Source of the DNA: Emcibacteraceae bacterium
Lineage (GTDB): Bacteria; Pseudomonadota; Alphaproteobacteria; Sphingomonadales; Emcibacteraceae
DNA: 31,443 bases
Direction: 5' to 3'
Assembly (NCBI GenBank): GCA_016763335.1
Contig: JAESUD010000049.1
Location: forward strand, 1 to 31,443
Part shown: one piece after another, positions 16,951-25,395 of the stretch
Numbering within the stretch: position 1 is the stretch's first letter
Layout: each line of letters begins with the position of its first letter
The notes under the pieces: model-generated
What the model saw: only the letters and a program-made list of their open reading frames with translations
What the model was told of the DNA's origin: nothing
Database searches by the model: none
Program-made: the position numbers and the translations under genes

Positions 16951-16973
16951 GCCGTTTATTTAACGGCTTTTTA
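16951..16973 (+). terminator. intrinsic terminator after the MotE-like gene
   Basis: GCCGTT (16951-16956) pairs with AACGGC (16962-16967), 5-nt loop, followed by five T. It ends the fliL-fliM-DUF6468-MotE unit; cheZ begins 71 nt later with its own RBS. Confidence 0.7.
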
Positions 16974-17043
16974 ACATATATTTTGTATCTTCTAAGCGGT
17001 TCACTCTTTCTTACGGGTGATTTAAGTTTTTTGGAGAGTAAGA

Positions 17044-17694
17044 ATGCAAAATAATATGGCGACCATTGAAGACCGAATTGAAAGTGTAAAACAGAAATTT
17101 GATAATCAAGTTTCTGTTTCTGAGATTTCAAATGTTGTTTCAGAAATTATGGGTAGCATTGAAGGTGATGTTTCTTTGGATAGCCTTCATCTTAAGGATG
17201 AACTGAAATATCTTCTCTCGTATATTGATCAGGCTAAGAATGAAATCGCCTTGCTTCGTCCCAAAGAATATAGCACCAATAAAATTCCTGAAGCGTCAAA
17301 TGAACTTGACGCTATTGTTCAAGGCACAGAAGCGGCCGCCGAAAAAATTATGGACAGCGCGGATGAAATTAGTGAACTAGCCGAAAAATGTGATGACGAA
17401 CTGAAAGCGAAGCTTGAAGAAATTTCGACAAATCTTTTTGAAGCATCTGGTTTTCAGGACATAACGGGGCAACGTATCACGAAAGTGGTGACCACCCTTG
17501 CACATCTTGAAGAAAAGCTTAGTGCACTTGCACATGCAATTGGTGATAATGACATTGATGATGCCGTCCAAGATGACGAAAATATTGATAAAGACTTTGA
17601 TGCAATGTCTAACGAAGATTTTCTTAATGGACCTCAGTTAGAAGAAGAGGCGCAGGATCAAGCCGCTATTGATGCGTTATTTGATGATTTTTAA
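17044..17694 (+). CDS. cheZ: CheZ-type protein phosphatase
   Basis: CheZ dephosphorylates CheY-P and so resets motor switching. The 216-residue, helical protein has the active-site segment FEASGFQDITGQRITKVV, with the catalytic pair Asp139 and Gln143. The C-terminus DQAAIDALFDDF is the typical CheY-binding tail helix joined by an acidic linker. RBS GGAGAG lies ~9 nt before the ATG. Position between motor genes, not in a che operon, is common in alphaproteobacteria that carry cheZ. Own transcription unit likely, as a terminator precedes it. Confidence 0.9.
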   Translation: MQNNMATIEDRIESVKQKFDNQVSVSEISNVVSEIMGSIEGDVSLDSLHLKDELKYLLSYIDQAKNEIALLRPKEYSTNKIPEASNELDAIVQGTEAAAEKIMDSADEISELAEKCDDELKAKLEEISTNLFEASGFQDITGQRITKVVTTLAHLEEKLSALAHAIGDNDIDDAVQDDENIDKDFDAMSNEDFLNGPQLEEEAQDQAAIDALFDDF

Positions 17695-17773
17695 TCGATC
17701 GACAAATGATTGAAATACATACCGATATTGTATAGGTTATAGTCAATTGAAATTATGGTTAATTTTTTAGATT

Positions 17774-18520
17774 ATGGTACATGAAACGCAAAATAATTTT
17801 GACGGAAAACCGCTAGGAACTAAAAAACCTAGCGGCGATACGACAAGTCTTTTTGTGTCGCTTTATCTTATTGTTCTTGCATTTTTTATGGTTCTTAATT
17901 CGATTTCCAATCAAAGTCAGACAAAAGTCAAATCCGCAACAGACAGTGTTAGTCGTGCATTTGATAATCCATTCGCGCCAGATGCTGATTTTATTGATGT
18001 TACCGGGGATGACGCGAGCAGCTTACCTAATGATGAGTTTTACGAGCAATTGCAAGGTGTCTTTGCGTCTCTTGTCGGGTTTGATGAAAAATTTCCCACA
18101 CAAGGAGGGAATGTCATTCGGGTTGAGTTTAGCCAAAGTGATATTTATGAAGATGAAAGCAGTGTATTTCGCGCAGATCAAAATAATTTCTTTGCTCAAC
18201 TTTCCCGGTTTTTGCAAAGTGAGAGTGTAGGAACGGTAAGAGAGATTGAATATATCATTTATACGGGTAATAATTTTCCTGCGGGGCCCGAGTATTGGAA
18301 TGATATTTCAATTTTAAGGTCTGGTGCCATTATTGGTAAATTAACGGGTATGGGAGTGAGAGAAGATCAGCTCTCAATTGGCGTATCGCCCGGAGAAGAA
18401 AGTTTATTAAAAATTTCATTTAACATTAGAAATGAAATTTCATCTAAACAAAGTTTGATAGATGCCGATAGAACAGGTTTAGGCGAAGAAACAACTCCTA
18501 TGCCAGCTGAAGGTAATTGA
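17774..18520 (+). CDS. MotB-like protein lacking the ion-binding aspartate
   Basis: A 248-residue inner-membrane protein with one N-terminal helix, TSLFVSLYLIVLAFFMVLNSIS (~24-45). Without gaps this aligns with the helix of the next gene (FADLLALLLTFFVLMFSMS). The critical Asp of MotB is replaced by Ser29. The periplasmic part (EFYEQLQGVFASLVGFD, RVEFSQSDIYEDESSVFRADQNNFFAQLSRFLQ, ILRSGAIIGKLTGMGVREDQLSIGVSP) follows the general order of an OmpA-like domain but is divergent. It probably cannot conduct ions alone. It may pair with the downstream MotB-like protein. No strong RBS is seen before the ATG. Confidence 0.7.
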   Translation: MVHETQNNFDGKPLGTKKPSGDTTSLFVSLYLIVLAFFMVLNSISNQSQTKVKSATDSVSRAFDNPFAPDADFIDVTGDDASSLPNDEFYEQLQGVFASLVGFDEKFPTQGGNVIRVEFSQSDIYEDESSVFRADQNNFFAQLSRFLQSESVGTVREIEYIIYTGNNFPAGPEYWNDISILRSGAIIGKLTGMGVREDQLSIGVSPGEESLLKISFNIRNEISSKQSLIDADRTGLGEETTPMPAEGN

Positions 18521-18522
18521 TT

Positions 18523-19227
18523 ATGGATCAAAATGCTCTTGAACCATCAAAAAGTGATCCAAATGGCTGGATGATTATATTTGCAGATTTGCTGGCACTT
18601 CTGTTGACATTTTTTGTGCTGATGTTTTCAATGAGTTCTGTTCAGGTTGCTGAATGGGAAGCAATGGTTTCATCTCTTAGCGAAAACCTAAACCCGGCAC
18701 GGGCAGAAATTCAAGATGTTGACTGGAATAAAATTGATGAGGCGTTGATTTTTGAAGAAACGGCATTAAGTCTGGATTATTTAAAAAGTATTTTTCAGGA
18801 AAAACTATCTCATGATCCGATATTAACCCGCAGCACGGTTTCAGTTCTCGATGATCGTTTGGCCATATCGTTACCGGCTGATTTGATTTTTGAGCTTGGA
18901 CAAGCGGAACTCGCACCGGATGCGAGAAACGCTATGTTAGCGTTAGGGGAATCGTTAAGATCAATCGATAATGAAGTTATGGTGATTGGGCATTCTGATC
19001 TTGCGCCAATTAGCGGCAGGTTTTATCCTACTAATTGGGAACTTTCCCTCGTGAGGGCACTTTCAATTTCTAAATTGATTAAGTCAGGCGGATATAAGGG
19101 TAAAATAGAAGCTTACGGAAATGGATCGTCGAGATTTAGTGAATTGGATGAGAGTATCCCACTTGATGAACGTTATCATTTGGCGAGACGTGTTGATGTG
19201 ATTATTTTGCAAAAGAAAAAAGATTAG
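18523..19227 (+). CDS. OmpA/MotB-domain flagellar motor protein
   Basis: A 234-residue stator-type protein with one N-terminal membrane helix WMIIFADLLALLLTFFVLMFSMSS. Asp22 sits at the position of the MotB proton-binding aspartate. The periplasmic OmpA-like peptidoglycan-binding domain includes LIFELGQAELAPDARNAMLALGESL, VIGHSDL, NWELSLVRALSISKLIKSGG, and YHLARRVDVIIL. The ATG at 18523 follows 2 nt after the upstream stop, with AAGGT upstream; a TTG at 18517 is the other in-frame option. No motA is found in the window, so the MotA partner must be elsewhere, or this is an accessory peptidoglycan anchor. Confidence 0.8.
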   Translation: MDQNALEPSKSDPNGWMIIFADLLALLLTFFVLMFSMSSVQVAEWEAMVSSLSENLNPARAEIQDVDWNKIDEALIFEETALSLDYLKSIFQEKLSHDPILTRSTVSVLDDRLAISLPADLIFELGQAELAPDARNAMLALGESLRSIDNEVMVIGHSDLAPISGRFYPTNWELSLVRALSISKLIKSGGYKGKIEAYGNGSSRFSELDESIPLDERYHLARRVDVIILQKKKD

Positions 19228-19230
19228 ATA

Positions 19231-22149
19231 ATGAAAAATATGACAAGTCATATATTGAGAGTTTTACTGAGCGTGTTTATTAGTGCGGCTTCGTTTTCGT
19301 ATACGGCAAATGCACAAGAGACGGTTGTTGTTCGTTCCGGCGATCATCCTACTTACAGCCGCATTGTATTTGATTGGGCAAGAAACGTGAACTATTCAGC
19401 TGAATTGGTAAATGGTGATTTGGAAATTATTTTTGATGCAAATGCGGTTCCTGATTTTACATCTGTTTTAATGGATGGTCCGTCATTCTTGAGTAACCCG
19501 TCATATTCTGCCGATAATGGAAATTTAAAAGTGATTTTCAAAGCCAATGCAAATGGGCGCGTACGCCATTTTAGGTCCGGGGCAAAAATAGTCGTAGATT
19601 TAATGGTGAATGAGACTTCTGTAGCAGCATCAGTAACCGCAATAGCAACACCAATTCCAGTAGTTACAGTTGTTGAACCAGCACAAGAACCGGCTTCCTC
19701 GGACATTGGAAGTGATGTTTCGGTAATAGCCAGCACCGAAACCATGCAAGCAATCAGCAATGATGATGAACTGACCATTCGCGCCAGTACAACAAACGAC
19801 GTTTTCACCGTGAATTATATTTGGAGAGAGAATGTAAAGGCCGCGGCTTTTATCCGTTCTAATACCTTATGGGTGGTTTTTGATAAATTCGCTGTTGCCA
19901 ATCATGATGATTTAAACTCTATTCTTGGTGACCGTGTGAAGTCATATAAACAAATTACTGATATTAACCCAACTATTTTGACATATTCAATTGAGCCGTC
20001 TCAAAACGCGCGGATGGTTAAAATTTCAAATGGATGGCAGGTTTCGTTAAGGTCAAATTTGGCAGTGCCGCAATTGCCAATAGAAATTGGTCATCAAAGC
20101 ATTAGTAGTGTTGGGGAAAATATTTTCCTGATGGCTAGCAAACTGGGAGATATAATCACTGTTGAAGATCCATTCATCGGTGATGATTTGACAATTGTGA
20201 CTGCTAGTCAATCTTCTCAGGGTGTTATGGAGCAAAATAATTATCCAGAATTTAATATACTTAAGTCTGCACAGGGTATTGCACTTCAACTTATTGCGGA
20301 TGATATTTTTGTAACAAGACATGAAACAGGTATTGCCGTTTCCGGTAAAAATGGTCTTGCGGTTTCAAGAAGTAGCGTACCAATGTTACGAGAAGCTCTT
20401 CCTGTAGCGAACGATGGTGGCGGTGAAAATATAGCGCAAATGTTACTTGATTTTGAAAAGTGGGGAATTGGCCCGTTACCGAGGGAAGGTTACACAAAAA
20501 ATCGCCATGAGCTACTTTACCAACTTTCAACAAGTGAAAAAAGCGACAGAAATGAAGCGCGTTGGAATTTGGCTATTTATAATATCGCCAACAATAATAG
20601 CGCAGAAGCGATTGGTATTTTAGCCTTGATGGCTGAAAGCGAGCCCGCTTTTATTGAAAACCCTTCTTATCGGGCGGCACTGGCTGTCAGTAATATAAAA
20701 TTACGTAGGTTTGATGAAGCGATTAAGCTGCTTAACCATAAATCACTTGTCGCAGAACTTGATGCGTTATTATGGCGTTCACGGGCTTATGAGGCAAAGG
20801 GTGAACACCAAAAAGCTATGGATGATTTTAATGTTGGTGTTGATGTACTTTCCTTGCAAACGAATGACAATAGGGCGATGTTCCTGTTTTCGGCAATTCG
20901 CACCGCCAATATGCTTGGTGATGTTGAATTTATGAATAATCAAATAAATATTATGGCAATTGCCAAGCTTAATGCAAAACAACTTACCGAACTTGATTAC
21001 TGGCGTGGTAAATTGGCTGAAAAGCATGGTGATGATGTAGGCGCAGGGCAAGCATATGATAAAGTGATTGCCACGGGTGTGCGTTATCCGTCATCAATGG
21101 CAAAATTTGCTAGAATTAATCAACAATATAGGCTCAAAGAGATAGAGGCTATGCAAGCTATCGATGAACTGGAAAAACTTCGTTTTGCTTGGCGCGGCGA
21201 TGCTTTTGAACTTGACTTGTTAAAGCAGCTCGGTGAATTATATGTCGAACATAATGAATATCGCGAAGGGCTTTCCACATTACGGCAAGCGGCAACTTAT
21301 TTTCCAAAATCACCAAAAACACAAGAGCTGACAAGAAAAATGTCGGAAATTTATAATGATTTGTTCCTTCATGGGGACGCGGAAAGTATGTCACCCTTAA
21401 AGGCTATGGCTTTATTCTTAGAATTTCGCGAACTGACACCGCTCGGTGCAAACGGTGACACGATGTCCAGAAGCCTTGCCAACAGAATGGTTTCGGTTGA
21501 TCTGTTAAATGATGCTGCTGGTTTGCTTGAACATCAGGTAAAAAATAGACTTCAGGGTGTCGCGCGGGCCGATATTGCCAGCGACCTTGCCATGATATAT
21601 GTCATGAATAAAGAGCCTCAAAAAGCACTTGATATACTGCGTGCGACAAGGCAGTCCCAAATGCCGGATGATATTGAATTTGGACGCAATATGATCGAAA
21701 TCAGGTCGCTGGTCGAACTTGGAAGCTATGAAGAAGCAGAAGTTATGCTAGAAGGTATAAATGGTGAAACCGCGGATAGTTTAAGGTCGGATATTTATTG
21801 GAAAACTGAAAACTGGAATAATGTTGTCAATCATGGGTATCAAAGTCTTGGTCAACGTTGGTCTGATAGTGCAGAACTTGATGAAGCTGAGCGCCAAATA
21901 GTGCTCCGCATCGCGGTGGCGCTTGCGCTTGATGAAAATTTAAGCGGCCTGGAAAATATCAGGTCTCAATATTTAGATCATATGGAAAATGGCTTGTTTG
22001 CTGTTGCGTTTGAAATGATTACCGCCAAAGAGCAAAAAACCGGTAGTGATATTCGTCAGCTCACTCAAACTATTGCTAGTGTTGATCGACTAGAAACATT
22101 TATGAATAGTTACCGTAGTGAATTTTCCGGGCAGGCAAGCCTAAATTAA
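19231..22149 (+). CDS. large periplasmic TPR protein with AMIN-like N-domain
   Basis: A 972-residue protein. Residues 1-29 form a signal peptide ending in ANAQE. Residues ~30-130 are a beta-rich AMIN-like domain (RSGDHPTYSRIVFDWARNVNYSAELVNGDLEIIFDA), a fold used to localise proteins to the cell envelope. Residues ~140-190 are an Ala/Pro/Thr linker; ~190-400 a second beta-rich region with VNYIWRENVKAAAFIRSNTLWVVFDKF, which looks like a repeat of the first. Residues ~440-960 are helical TPR-like repeats (for example ARWNLAIYNIANNNSAEAIGIL, YRAALAVSNIKLRRFDEAIKLL). It begins 3 nt after the MotB-like gene and probably shares its operon. Specific function is not known; a scaffold around the motor in the periplasm is inferred. 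It converges on fliP with a 14-nt gap and no visible terminator. Confidence 0.75.
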   Translation: MKNMTSHILRVLLSVFISAASFSYTANAQETVVVRSGDHPTYSRIVFDWARNVNYSAELVNGDLEIIFDANAVPDFTSVLMDGPSFLSNPSYSADNGNLKVIFKANANGRVRHFRSGAKIVVDLMVNETSVAASVTAIATPIPVVTVVEPAQEPASSDIGSDVSVIASTETMQAISNDDELTIRASTTNDVFTVNYIWRENVKAAAFIRSNTLWVVFDKFAVANHDDLNSILGDRVKSYKQITDINPTILTYSIEPSQNARMVKISNGWQVSLRSNLAVPQLPIEIGHQSISSVGENIFLMASKLGDIITVEDPFIGDDLTIVTASQSSQGVMEQNNYPEFNILKSAQGIALQLIADDIFVTRHETGIAVSGKNGLAVSRSSVPMLREALPVANDGGGENIAQMLLDFEKWGIGPLPREGYTKNRHELLYQLSTSEKSDRNEARWNLAIYNIANNNSAEAIGILALMAESEPAFIENPSYRAALAVSNIKLRRFDEAIKLLNHKSLVAELDALLWRSRAYEAKGEHQKAMDDFNVGVDVLSLQTNDNRAMFLFSAIRTANMLGDVEFMNNQINIMAIAKLNAKQLTELDYWRGKLAEKHGDDVGAGQAYDKVIATGVRYPSSMAKFARINQQYRLKEIEAMQAIDELEKLRFAWRGDAFELDLLKQLGELYVEHNEYREGLSTLRQAATYFPKSPKTQELTRKMSEIYNDLFLHGDAESMSPLKAMALFLEFRELTPLGANGDTMSRSLANRMVSVDLLNDAAGLLEHQVKNRLQGVARADIASDLAMIYVMNKEPQKALDILRATRQSQMPDDIEFGRNMIEIRSLVELGSYEEAEVMLEGINGETADSLRSDIYWKTENWNNVVNHGYQSLGQRWSDSAELDEAERQIVLRIAVALALDENLSGLENIRSQYLDHMENGLFAVAFEMITAKEQKTGSDIRQLTQTIASVDRLETFMNSYRSEFSGQASLN

Positions 22150-22163
22150 ATTATAAATTGGTG

Positions 22164-22934
22164 TTATACTGCGGGTGGTACACCGCCTGGGCCAAAGCTC
22201 TGAATCAGGCTTCCTACTATTAAATGCCACCCATCAACCATGACAAAGAAAATCAGCTTAAACGGTAATGAAATCAATACCGGAGGCAACATCATCATAC
22301 CCATTGACATAAGAATGGATGCGACGATCATGTCTATAATAATAAACGGAATGAAGATCAGAAAACCAATTTCAAACGCTCTTTTCAGCTCGCCGATAAT
22401 AAATGCGGGGACAAGTATTTGAATGGGGGTGTCTGATGCTTGGGCGGGTATTTCTGATCTTGATAAATCTATGAATAACTGAAGATCCTTTTCGCGAACC
22501 TGGCTCATCATAAATGTATGAAACGGAGTGGTTATCCTATCATATGCTTCTTCTTCGGTAATCTGTTCATCAATAAGTGGCGCCACGCCTTGTTCATATG
22601 CTGCTTTTAAGGTGGGGGACATGATAAAGGCGGTCATAAATAAGGCTAGGCTAACGAGCACCACATTTGGCGGGGTCTGTTGTGTTCCCATTGCGCTTCT
22701 AAGCAGTGAAAAAACAATAATAATACGAGTGAATGAAGTGATAACCACTAAAATTGCTGGTGCTAGCGATAACACTGTCATTAGCATCAAAAGCTGAATG
22801 ATTTGTCCGGAAAGGGCGAAATCTTCACCAAGGTTAAGCGACAGTTCCTGTGCAGAGGCAGGGATGAGCATGCCAGAAAATAAAAAGATAAAGAGAACTG
22901 CTATGCTCTTTTGAATATTGGTCATATTTTTCAT
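22164..22934 (-). CDS. fliP: flagellar export gate protein FliP
   Basis: FliP forms the export-gate pore with FliQ and FliR. The 256-residue protein has a signal-peptide-like N-terminus (ending PASAQE), then the classic segments LLMLMTVLSLAPAILVVITSFTRIIIVFSLLRSAMGTQQTPPNVVLVSLALFMTAFIM, RITTPFHTFMMSQVREKDLQLFI, LVPAFIIGELKRAFEIGFLIFIPFIIIDMIVASILMSMGMMMLPPVLISLPFKLIFFVMVDGWHLIVGSLIQSF. Starts 25 nt after fliO. Confidence 0.97.
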   Translation of the reverse strand: MKNMTNIQKSIAVLFIFLFSGMLIPASAQELSLNLGEDFALSGQIIQLLMLMTVLSLAPAILVVITSFTRIIIVFSLLRSAMGTQQTPPNVVLVSLALFMTAFIMSPTLKAAYEQGVAPLIDEQITEEEAYDRITTPFHTFMMSQVREKDLQLFIDLSRSEIPAQASDTPIQILVPAFIIGELKRAFEIGFLIFIPFIIIDMIVASILMSMGMMMLPPVLISLPFKLIFFVMVDGWHLIVGSLIQSFGPGGVPPAV

Positions 22935-22959
22935 ATTAATTCATTTTTCCTAACGCCTG

Positions 22960-23274
22960 TCAGTCGCCAATATTCTTTGGTGTTTGTGGTTTTAGGTCAA
23001 TATTTTGTTCAATGAGCAAGTCGCGTTCTGCGCCCAGCATTATAAGGTGTTCTGTATCATCTCGACGTATAATCATTAATCGTCTCTTGGCGTCAACTGG
23101 TAATATTTCTACAATATTAAGACGTTTTTTTTGTTTGCCGCCTTGATTAATGGTGACACGAGCAATAAAGCCCAGTTTTTTAGCGCCATAAGCAAAGGCA
23201 AGGAGTAATGCAATGACAAAGCCAAGGGCAAAAATAAATTGTATTATAGTCGTGCCTAGCGACAATTCTTCCAT
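22960..23274 (-). CDS. fliO: flagellar biosynthetic protein FliO
   Basis: FliO helps assemble FliP. The 104-residue protein has one N-terminal membrane helix (IIQFIFALGFVIALLLAFAYGAKKLGF) and a small cytoplasmic domain with KRLNIVEILPVDAKRRLMIIRRDDTEHLIMLGAERDLLIE, the FliO signature. Lies 15 nt after the FlhB-C-like gene and upstream of fliP. Confidence 0.93.
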   Translation of the reverse strand: MEELSLGTTIIQFIFALGFVIALLLAFAYGAKKLGFIARVTINQGGKQKKRLNIVEILPVDAKRRLMIIRRDDTEHLIMLGAERDLLIEQNIDLKPQTPKNIGD

Positions 23275-23289
23275 TTTGTTTTGTTCCTG

Positions 23290-23607
23290 TTATTTTTCTT
23301 GCATCATTTCATTATGCCTAGCTTCATCAAGTTTTATATTCTCTCGGTAAACATGACTAAGAATTTCAGACACGACATTAAGAGCCTCAAGTGGAATGAG
23401 GTTGCCGACTTCAAATGTCGATAATAATTCAACCAGTTCTTCGTCTTTTCTAACTTTTACATCATTATCAAATGCTAATTTGAGTGTCTTTTCGGCATTG
23501 GCACCAAACCCGCTTGCTGTTATTTTTGGAATATCTTGATGACTAGTCTGCTGCTCAATAGCAACGGCCTTTTGTCTCTTGATTATATCTTTGGTGTCAT
23601 CATTCAT
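23290..23607 (-). CDS. FlhB C-terminal-domain homologue (FhlB-like), stand-alone
   Basis: A 105-residue soluble protein. Residues ~12-100 (KAVAIEQQTSHQDIPKITASGFGANAEKTLKLAFDNDVKVRKDEELVELLSTFEVGNLIPLEALNVVSEILSHVYRENIK) align with the cytoplasmic autocleavage-product part of FlhB at 26141-27232 (HYSVALKYEQGKMEVPKVVAKGVDSLAFRIREVAEENNIPIMENPPLARTLYAAVEIGEEIHGDHYQAVAEIIGFVMRI). The NPTH cleavage motif and all membrane helices are missing. Such FhlB-like proteins can support export in Salmonella in place of the FlhB C-domain. Leads the leftward fliO-fliP operon. Confidence 0.8.
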   Translation of the reverse strand: MNDDTKDIIKRQKAVAIEQQTSHQDIPKITASGFGANAEKTLKLAFDNDVKVRKDEELVELLSTFEVGNLIPLEALNVVSEILSHVYRENIKLDEARHNEMMQEK

Positions 23608-23729
23608 ATGAATATATCGTTTTGTTGCATTTACTTTTATCGCTATTTTTTCAAAATTTAAACTATTTTTGTCAATTTAGCTAACTTTGATTGAAATTAT
23701 GTAAAAATTTAAGTATGTATTTAATAATA

Positions 23730-23744
23730 TTAACACATTGTTAA
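23730..23744. promoter_or_regulatory. CtrA-type binding box
   Basis: TTAA-CACATTG-TTAA is a perfect TTAA-N7-TTAA, the Caulobacter CtrA consensus. It lies in the 250-bp divergent region between the FlhB-C/fliO/fliP operon and flgB, 114 bp before the flgB ATG. The region is very AT-rich, so a chance match is possible. The rest of 23608-23857 shows no gene. Confidence 0.6.
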
Positions 23745-23857
23745 TTATCTGGCTTCACAATGTAAATAATTCTACAAATTTACATTTGTATTTTTATAGT
23801 GTAGTCTGAGGTCGACCTTGAGTAATTAAGGCTTAAGTTAAGACTTAGGGAAAAATA

Positions 23858-24283
23858 ATGGATTTAAAGGACATTTCATTGTTCAAGACGCTTAACCAGA
23901 AAATGACCTGGTTAAATCAGCGGCAAAGAGTCCTGGCACAGAATATTGCCAATGCGAATACTCCGGGATACGTCTCGCAGGATCTGAAGAAAGTCAGTTT
24001 TCAATCACACTTGAACAATTCAAGCTCGGCAGGTAATGCTCAGTCGGGTACAGTAATGAAGGTTAACCAACCGGGACACATGAGTGGCCTAGGGGGGACT
24101 TCTGCTGCTTTTGAAATCAAACAAGTAAACTCTGAATATATAGAAACAACACCAGACGGTAATACGGTTGATTTGGAACGTGAGCTTACTAAAATGGCAG
24201 AAGTGCAGATGGAATATACGCTTGCAACGAACCTTTATAAAAAACATATAGGTATGCTTAAATCGGCATTAGGTAGAAGATAA
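23858..24283 (+). CDS. flgB: proximal rod protein
   Basis: FlgB is the first rod subunit. The 141-residue protein has the N-terminus FKTLNQKMTWLNQRQRVLAQNIANANTPGYVSQDLKKVSF, and ends with the DLERELTKMAEVQMEYTLATNLYKKHIGMLKSALGRR helix. First gene of the rightward flgB-flgC-fliE-fliQ-fliR-flhB operon. A stretch of AGGG before the ATG could be the RBS. Confidence 0.96.
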   Translation: MDLKDISLFKTLNQKMTWLNQRQRVLAQNIANANTPGYVSQDLKKVSFQSHLNNSSSAGNAQSGTVMKVNQPGHMSGLGGTSAAFEIKQVNSEYIETTPDGNTVDLERELTKMAEVQMEYTLATNLYKKHIGMLKSALGRR

Positions 24284-24307
24284 TAATAGAGAAATTTTTA
24301 TTATTAT
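24280..24307. repeat. AT-only inverted repeat between flgB and flgC
   Basis: ATAATAATA (24280-24288) and TATTATTAT (24299-24307) form a 9-bp inverted repeat across the flgB stop. It is weak and AT-only; perhaps a small intercistronic hairpin. Confidence 0.35.
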
Positions 24308-24324
24308 AGTGAGGAGATAAAGAA

Positions 24325-24732
24325 ATGGATCTTACAAAAGCAATGATGATTTCTGCTGCAGGAATGAAGGTTCAGAATATACGCATGAGGATTATTGCAG
24401 AAAATCTTGCCAATCAGGATTCTGTAGCAACAACGCCAGGTGAAGACCCATACCGCCGTAAAAGTCTTACTTTTACGAATGTTTTGGATAGGGAAACAGG
24501 CACGAGAAGAGTTGAAGTAAAAAAAGTGCTTTATGATAAATCTGAATTTGGTATGCGTTATGACCCGGGCCATCCTGCCGCTGATGACATTGGTTATGTC
24601 AAAACAACCAATGTAAATGGCCTCGTGGAATTAATGGACATGAAACAGGCACAACGATCATACGAATCAAATTTAAACGCGATGGATGTTTCCAAAAACC
24701 TCATTATGCGCACAGTCGATTTGTTACGTTAA
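24325..24732 (+). CDS. flgC: proximal rod protein
   Basis: The 135-residue rod subunit has MISAAGMKVQNIRMRIIAENLANQDSVATTPGEDPYRRKSLTF, then DPGHPAADDIGYVKTTNVNGLVELMDMKQAQRSYESNLNAMDVSKNLIMRTVDLLR, the diagnostic FlgC ends. RBS GAGGAG lies before the ATG. Second gene of the operon. Confidence 0.97.
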   Translation: MDLTKAMMISAAGMKVQNIRMRIIAENLANQDSVATTPGEDPYRRKSLTFTNVLDRETGTRRVEVKKVLYDKSEFGMRYDPGHPAADDIGYVKTTNVNGLVELMDMKQAQRSYESNLNAMDVSKNLIMRTVDLLR

Positions 24733-24749
24733 AATAAGGAATATTTAAT

Positions 24750-25091
24750 ATGGTAGATATAAAATCATTTGATGCGGTAAATGCATATGCCAGCGCAATT
24801 AAAAATCAGAGTGGAGCGAGTTCTGTTGGTTCAATCGGTGGTATTGGTTCAATTGATGGCGGTGGTCAGGATAAATCAACATTTTCCGAGATGCTTTCAA
24901 AAACAATATCAGGAACTACAGGGGCGATAGATCAAAGCGCCAATGCCGGTATTAATGCCATGAATGGTAATTCAGACCTTGTGGACGTTGTTACCACGGT
25001 TCAGAATGCAGAAATGGTCTTGGAAACGGTGGTTGCTGTTCGGGATAAGGTTATTTCCGCCTATAACGATATTATCAAAATGCCGATTTAG
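24750..25091 (+). CDS. fliE: MS-ring/rod junction protein
   Basis: FliE joins the MS ring to the rod. The 113-residue protein has a Gly/Ser-rich N-terminal part (GSIGGIGSIDGGG), then FSEMLSKTISGTTGAIDQSANAGINAMNGNSDLVDVVTTVQNAEMVLETVVAVRDKVISAYNDIIKMPI, the FliE C-terminal helices. Follows flgC by 17 nt. Confidence 0.95.
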   Translation: MVDIKSFDAVNAYASAIKNQSGASSVGSIGGIGSIDGGGQDKSTFSEMLSKTISGTTGAIDQSANAGINAMNGNSDLVDVVTTVQNAEMVLETVVAVRDKVISAYNDIIKMPI

Positions 25092-25128
25092 GCAATTTCA
25101 TTTATACCATTAAAGAGAAAGTTTTAAA

Positions 25129-25395
25129 ATGAGTGGCGCTGATGTCATGGATGTATCACAGGATGCGATCTGGGTTATTATTATGGTTGCCGGTCCTATC
25201 ATGATAATTGCTCTTGCTGTTGGCCTTGTTGTTTCCCTGTTTCAGGCACTTACTCAAATTCAGGAAATGACATTAACATTCGTTCCTAAAATCATTGCTA
25301 TTTTTCTCTCTCTTTTAATTTTTATGCCTTATATGGGCGATACGCTCGCGGCATTCATGCAACGCATTTCAGAGCGGATAATAGGCCTTGCTTAA
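25129..25395 (+). CDS. fliQ: flagellar export gate protein FliQ
   Basis: The 88-residue protein has two membrane helices (AIWVIIMVAGPIMIIALAVGLVVSLFQALTQIQEMTLTFVPKIIAIFLSLLIFMPYMGDTLAAFM), the FliQ pattern with SLFQA-T-QIQE-TL-FVPK. Ends within the start of fliR, overlapping by 8 nt. Confidence 0.97.
   Translation: MSGADVMDVSQDAIWVIIMVAGPIMIIALAVGLVVSLFQALTQIQEMTLTFVPKIIAIFLSLLIFMPYMGDTLAAFMQRISERIIGLA

Noticed and set aside
22150..22163. Terminator between the TPR gene and fliP
   Set aside because: The convergent gap is only 14 bp and shows no stem with a T-run.
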